Source: Candidatus Aerophobota bacterium
GTDB taxonomy: Bacteria > Aerophobota > Aerophobia > Aerophobales > JAGGXI01
NCBI GenBank assembly: GCA_021163155.1
Contig: JAGGXI010000015.1
Location: forward strand, 1-16,864
Reading direction: 5' to 3'
Length of the DNA stretch: 16,864 bases
The notes under the pieces are model-generated. The model saw nothing but the letters and a program-made list of their open reading frames with translations, did no database searches and was not told the origin of the DNA. The position numbers were made by a program, and so were the translations under genes. Positions 14,501-16,864 of this stretch are shown piece by piece (position 1 is the stretch's first letter; every line of letters starts with the position of its first letter).

Positions 14501-15819
14501 GCGGTAAGGATCCTTTGCTGATTTTTATTTAGACTTAAAGGAATGGTTGATAGTAGATTATTTACTGACTTTTTAGGATATTTTTTACTGTAGGCAGAAT
14601 CAACTTCGTCTGTCGTATTTCTGACGTTTCCGGAGACGTAATCTTTCACAAAATCAATAAGTTTACCGCCTTTACCGGCATCGATACGAGTTATAAGTTC
14701 AGAGTAGTCAAAAAGTCTTCTATCTTCTTTCTGGACAACTTGCAGTCCGAACCTGTAATTTATAGAAGGCTTATTATCAGCGCTAAGAGGCTTAAATGCA
14801 TATTCCAACAAAAATGGATTAAAGAAATCATAATTATTCTGCAAAAATCTCTCTACACCCAAAAGATAATCATTAGCTTCATTTAACCTGGCTGCACGGG
14901 GAGTGGTAAGAATATTACTAAACTCAAAAGAATTTATTGCCGGCGTGTTTATCAGCAAAATATTTCTGTCGCATGATAAGACAATCTCTTCGCTTTTTTC
15001 CTCAATATTTAACTCTATGAGGAAAAGAGGATATTTATCTGTAGCTGTGTTCTGGCTGTCTCCTGTTGAGGAAATCTGGTGAAAGAAGATATAGGGCTTT
15101 CCCATTCCAATGAAGCTTGAGAATTTTCTTATCGTTGCATAAAGATCGTACATCTTGAGTTCAAAAGAGCTAGTTTTAATTATTTCTTTAACCTCATCGT
15201 GAAACGACTTTTCGTCGCCGGCTTTTCCGGCAGTTACTCGCAAATAATTGTATATCTCTTGTTCGATGCTGTTAGGGTTTAAAGACGTTATAGGAGTGGA
15301 TGTAAATGGCAGTTCTTGTAGTAATTCCTCTTTCTTTTGCCTCTGGAGTCTCAGGAGTATTTCTTGGATAGCATTTCTGAAAGCGAGGTTAAATTTTCTT
15401 AAGCCTTCATGTAACGCTTTTTCCTCAAATTCTTTATTTGCTGCTACCGTGGTATTGTCCTTGTTATCCCCAGCTATTATTGTTTTATCACTCTCCGTTT
15501 TTCTTAGCTGTGTCCTTACCTGTTCAATGCAATCTTTTAAGAATTCTAAGTTATAGTTTGTCTCAAGTTTTTGAAGCAGTGCTTTCTTAAAGTCGTCTTC
15601 ACTAAGAGAAACAGAATATTCCCCTTGCTTGACAGATATATTTAACACGGCTTTGTTTTTTATGGAATCCAGCACCTTTTTCTGGAATTCCGGAAAAACT
15701 GACAGCTCTGCCGTGAGACTGTCATCTGTCCACTTATATCTGATTTTAGTCTGGAATCTAAATCGGGTTTCAGTGTAGGTTGCAAAATAATTTAAGATGC
15801 TTTTGGTGAATGTGTTCAT
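11506..15819 (-). CDS. Superfamily 1 helicase with C-terminal nuclease domain (1437 aa)
   Basis: Large DNA or RNA helicase of the AAA_11/AAA_12 (Upf1/Dna2-like) type. An N-terminal region of about 440 residues is unfamiliar to me. The helicase core has Walker A GPPGTGKS at 453-460, motif Ia VVITSHKKAALDVI, a long mostly helical insert of about 450 residues, and Walker B DEAS at 958-961. GDELQYGAVSAF follows, then THFRSF (motif IV), VGSVQGEERDIVYYS (motif V) and LNVGFSRAKDTM (motif VI). The last ~120 residues form a DUF559/Vsr-like nuclease fold: EYDGLEYH at 1365-1372, then DIARQLELESYGYKFLRIN. Helicase-nuclease fusions of this kind are common in defence islands. An AAGGG site precedes the ATG. 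A broken HTH gene ends 15 bp upstream and fic follows at 12 bp. Confidence 0.85.
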   Translation of the reverse strand: MNTFTKSILNYFATYTETRFRFQTKIRYKWTDDSLTAELSVFPEFQKKVLDSIKNKAVLNISVKQGEYSVSLSEDDFKKALLQKLETNYNLEFLKDCIEQVRTQLRKTESDKTIIAGDNKDNTTVAANKEFEEKALHEGLRKFNLAFRNAIQEILLRLQRQKKEELLQELPFTSTPITSLNPNSIEQEIYNYLRVTAGKAGDEKSFHDEVKEIIKTSSFELKMYDLYATIRKFSSFIGMGKPYIFFHQISSTGDSQNTATDKYPLFLIELNIEEKSEEIVLSCDRNILLINTPAINSFEFSNILTTPRAARLNEANDYLLGVERFLQNNYDFFNPFLLEYAFKPLSADNKPSINYRFGLQVVQKEDRRLFDYSELITRIDAGKGGKLIDFVKDYVSGNVRNTTDEVDSAYSKKYPKKSVNNLLSTIPLSLNKNQQRILTALDNPKNKTIVVDGPPGTGKSYTIAAITYWANQQNKSVVITSHKKAALDVIDRMLIDKFRELHPKAKPSVLRISEDEKGINTSKNTLSSPVITAANNRANDFNEDAVKKDIENWRGAVEAQLNSYWDNSGKYKDLIDKLFKLERLENELKQANIWKGDISIPKIGKDESLDTNLVKECINSIYKSQVDTLSSTQLFLLYEKRDLLPSLLQTCNFVNKSSLAISDIIRMRKINMEVLEDFSEAVSRIGAYLQGGSLVFADIKKLKVKLPARLSMVLRRKESKNALESSLNKLSDLQYENILSNISHLASKDKGKLMLKDLESGVKKNIEIETKRQDIELLLALKKDLGLEDEDIKHFFSFLSHSRDIIKHISQETITSLKTVKEYFYPLLKAAGIKLDNLKDAGCLLSNEGVEKTFKYIQLFSELARNELCDTPDMSLISSYYESIHKHLEYINDKRLKNLNNHTGDVERILVSLRSKKRLKAQELKVILENISCIISEPDLISQYFPMEEDVIDILVIDEASQVSIAESISLILRAKQVVIFGDELQYGAVSAFNVNSQYAGQYFKEILDSYQKDYKVTLSEKEKQEISQAVSQEIDPEDQEVEPVFYKPEEGTLDWLKTFSIRTSTLNFAKAIKNYSVSLDTHFRSFSEIIDYSNEFFYKPTQVPLIINRIRTKPIKEVLRFIKVETQGNSGTNVNLDEIEAIKKDIQSLISSGFKGTIGIITSFREQRDRTEEVLRKEFPDYYSLKKKHKLTIWFVGSVQGEERDIVYYSFVEDKKIGNGSLRNIYPIIGGSADNIRKLKMQRLNVGFSRAKDTMVFVHSMPIKEYSDTRLGDALKHYKQLLENAKDNFVEDESIFGSPAEKNLYIQITNTEFYKKNRDKIRIIAQFPMGKYIEETLHRYVPKYRVDFLLTLSERGKEKSLILEYDGLEYHTKNPAIVTAHNFSQEYLDYDIARQLELESYGYKFLRINKFTLIPNERGQTKIDVLSKLLEKKFEN

Positions 15820-15834
15820 ACTATATCCCTTAAA

Positions 15835-15978
15835 CTATTTATTAGTTCTCATTTTAATAACCACTTCAAGATCCTCTGGCTTAATACGCCATTTACCAAT
15901 CTTTGTAGCCTTAATCTCTTTAGCCTTAATCAAATCCCTTATCCATTCTTCGGTAATATCAAGTTTTTCGCAAGTCGC
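15835..15978 (-). pseudogene. Excisionase-type helix-turn-helix protein, C-terminal fragment
   Basis: The 47 codons before the stop at 15835 read as the second half of an HTH_17/MerR-like excisionase domain: DITEEWIRDLIKAKEIKATK followed by KWRIKPEDLEVVI, the usual helix plus 'GKWRI..EDL' wing. The upstream half (normally 'LTPEQLAE' or similar) is missing in this frame: a TAG lies at 15981-15979 and no ATG or GTG occurs within. A frame shifted by one contains TEQLGDL just upstream, possibly the lost first half after an indel. It ends 15 bp before the helicase, so it was probably the first, regulatory gene of that operon. A start at an internal TTG would leave only 32 residues. Confidence 0.55.
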
Positions 15979-16048
15979 CTAACTGTTCGGTAAACTATTA
16001 AAGTTCTCCAGATGGGTAAGAAGCATTTCGCTTCCCAATTGTAATTTG

Positions 16049-16103
16049 GTAGCCGCAGGCTTTAGCCTGCGCAAAACAACGCAACCTGTAAGGTTGCGGC
16101 TAC
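16049..16103. repeat. REP-like element with two internal hairpins inside an outer stem
   Basis: The outer ends GTAGCCGCA (16049-16057) and TGCGGCTAC (16095-16103) are perfect inverted copies. Inside are two perfect hairpins: GCAGGC-TTTA-GCCTGC (16055-16070) and GCAACCT-GTA-AGGTTGC (16081-16097). The whole 55-bp unit can fold as one branched structure on either strand. Such GTAGCCGCAGGCT-type repeats are, from memory, dispersed in many environmental genomes. It sits just upstream of the broken HTH fragment. Confidence 0.8.
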
Positions 16104-16193
16104 TTATATGAAAATTAGATACAGAGCGATATTCCGAGATAAGTTCTGATGATCATTATTCAAATTGCCGAATTCTGGTTTATTTGACATTGC

Positions 16194-16244
16194 TTTATTT
16201 TACCTGTAACTTAATGTAGTGTCCAGTTTTTGGGATCCACTATA
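16194..16244 (-). mobile_element. Solitary copy of the IS3-family orfA-side end
   Basis: Positions 16194-16244 match 2028-2078 at 48 of 51 bases in the same orientation. The copy includes the 20-bp terminal repeat (complement of 16220-16239, TGGATCCC...CTGGACA) and the untranslated leader, but ends before the orfA ribosome binding site and start. No transposase sequence or second terminal repeat follows on its left. Both copies are followed by CTATA. With the remnant at 1759-2073 it brackets about 14 kb of DNA. Confidence 0.85.
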
Positions 16245-16260
16245 ATGGTATCGCTCGTCA

Positions 16261-16863
16261 TTATATTGAAAATGCTTTCTGTAATTCTCCATTTCTAGGA
16301 TATCCGATAGTTTTATTCCTAAAGTATCCCAATATTTTATCTTTATCTTCACCCAACATATCAGTGGCTGAAATGTATTTATAAATATCTTCCCAGGTTA
16401 CTCTCATAAATTTCCTATTTTCATTTTGCTTGATACACTCTCCGAATTCCGACCCTATATTCTTTTCTTCCTTTTTTTCATCTTTTCTCACAAGATTCAG
16501 CAAATAAAAATCCAAATCCTGTTGTTTCGCCATCCAAGTACCAAGTAGCCAAAACCTTAACAATTCATATTTTTTCTCTTTAATTGCAATTGTTTGATAG
16601 TCAGATCTAAAAACTACGTCATACCAGTTATTTCCACCTGTTAAATATCTTTTAAATTCATTCGGATTGCTGGGAGTAGTCTCATTCGAGGCTGTCAGTT
16701 TTACTTCAATAAAAAATAGAACGTCATCACTTTTAACAATTAGGTCAGGCTCGGAACTTTTTTGTGGTTTTTCCCCAAATTCTACTCTTGCTTTTTCCAA
16801 CTCATTCCACACCTTCTGTTGAGATTGTGAATATGACCAGTAAATTACTTCAGGGTTTTTCAC
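16261..16863 (-). CDS. PD-(D/E)XK nuclease-like protein, partial at the window edge
   Basis: At least 200 residues; the frame is open to the window edge and the GTG at 16863 need not be the start. A nuclease-type core is visible: SEPDLIV (D40 in window numbering) followed by FFIEVKLTAS with E53 and K55, the PD...(E)xK pattern, preceded by a helix (SQSQQKVWNELEKARVEF). The remainder is helical, rich in aromatic residues (FWLLGTWMAKQQDLDFYLLNL), without a domain I recognise; a lysine/glutamate-rich loop follows. It ends 17 bp before the IS3 end, apparently at its own stop. Its place beside a defence block suggests a restriction or abortive-infection nuclease, but function is not proven. Confidence 0.6.
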   Translation of the reverse strand: MKNPEVIYWSYSQSQQKVWNELEKARVEFGEKPQKSSEPDLIVKSDDVLFFIEVKLTASNETTPSNPNEFKRYLTGGNNWYDVVFRSDYQTIAIKEKKYELLRFWLLGTWMAKQQDLDFYLLNLVRKDEKKEEKNIGSEFGECIKQNENRKFMRVTWEDIYKYISATDMLGEDKDKILGYFRNKTIGYPRNGELQKAFSI

Positions 16864-16864
16864 T

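Larger units (their letters stand above)
15979..16260. other. Repeat-rich gap upstream of the helicase operon
   Basis: The 282 bp hold, left to right: a small hairpin GAAGC/GCTTC near 16019-16034, the double-hairpin repeat at 16049-16103, an AT-rich stretch (16104-16193) in which I see nothing definite, and the solitary IS3 end at 16194-16244. No clear promoter for the helicase operon is visible, so it may depend on readthrough from the right or on a promoter within these repeats. Confidence 0.5.

Overview
The window looks like accessory DNA on the chromosome of an uncultured, moderately AT-rich bacterium. Nothing in it fixes the taxon. The small RRM protein on the left and the REP-like and IS3 debris are the kind of content seen in many environmental genomes, but that is a weak guide. 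Almost every gene after the first 0.5 kb is on the minus strand, and almost every gene with a recognisable function after the left-end mobile debris acts on DNA or in conflict with mobile DNA.

Left part (1-916): a leftward gene starts at the very edge, with a hairpin over its ribosome binding site. Facing it is a rightward gene for a single-RRM RNA-binding protein. Between them is a 22-bp tandem repeat. A 3' fragment of a tRNA-Ser gene (888-916, minus strand) follows, with a 21-bp partial copy of the same end at 695-715. This is the signature of a tRNA-type attachment site.

Debris zone (about 1000-2780): next to the att-like site lie short direct repeats that could be recombinase arm sites, the first ~48 codons of a ParA-type ATPase, and the C-terminal half of a tyrosine recombinase. 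A 315-bp IS3-family remnant with both terminal repeats but a gutted transposase comes next, followed by a yhaN-type ATPase gene cut off by the IS end.

Defence block (2783-15978), read right to left: a broken helix-turn-helix gene; a 1437-residue superfamily 1 helicase with a C-terminal nuclease domain; a Fic protein with an internal inhibitory motif and a winged-helix tail; a type III restriction-modification pair (Mod, Res); an unlisted 42-codon ORF overlapping res; an Mrr-type endonuclease; and a YhaO-type nuclease whose partner YhaN is truncated. Helicase and Fic are 12 bp apart and Mod and Res 6 bp apart. Between fic and mod is the only clear internal promoter: a sigma-70-like promoter whose spacer is a perfect 22-bp palindrome, suggesting that mod-res-mrr is under a dedicated repressor.

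Right end (15979-16864): a compact double-hairpin REP-like repeat, then a second, solitary copy of the IS3 end in the same orientation as the one at 2 kb, then a partial gene for a PD-(D/E)XK nuclease-like protein. The two IS ends bracket about 14 kb holding the whole defence block, so the block may move or be lost as a unit. The most unusual candidate is the arrangement helicase-nuclease + Fic + operator-controlled type III RM + Mrr. Each part belongs to a known family; that they work as one system is inference.
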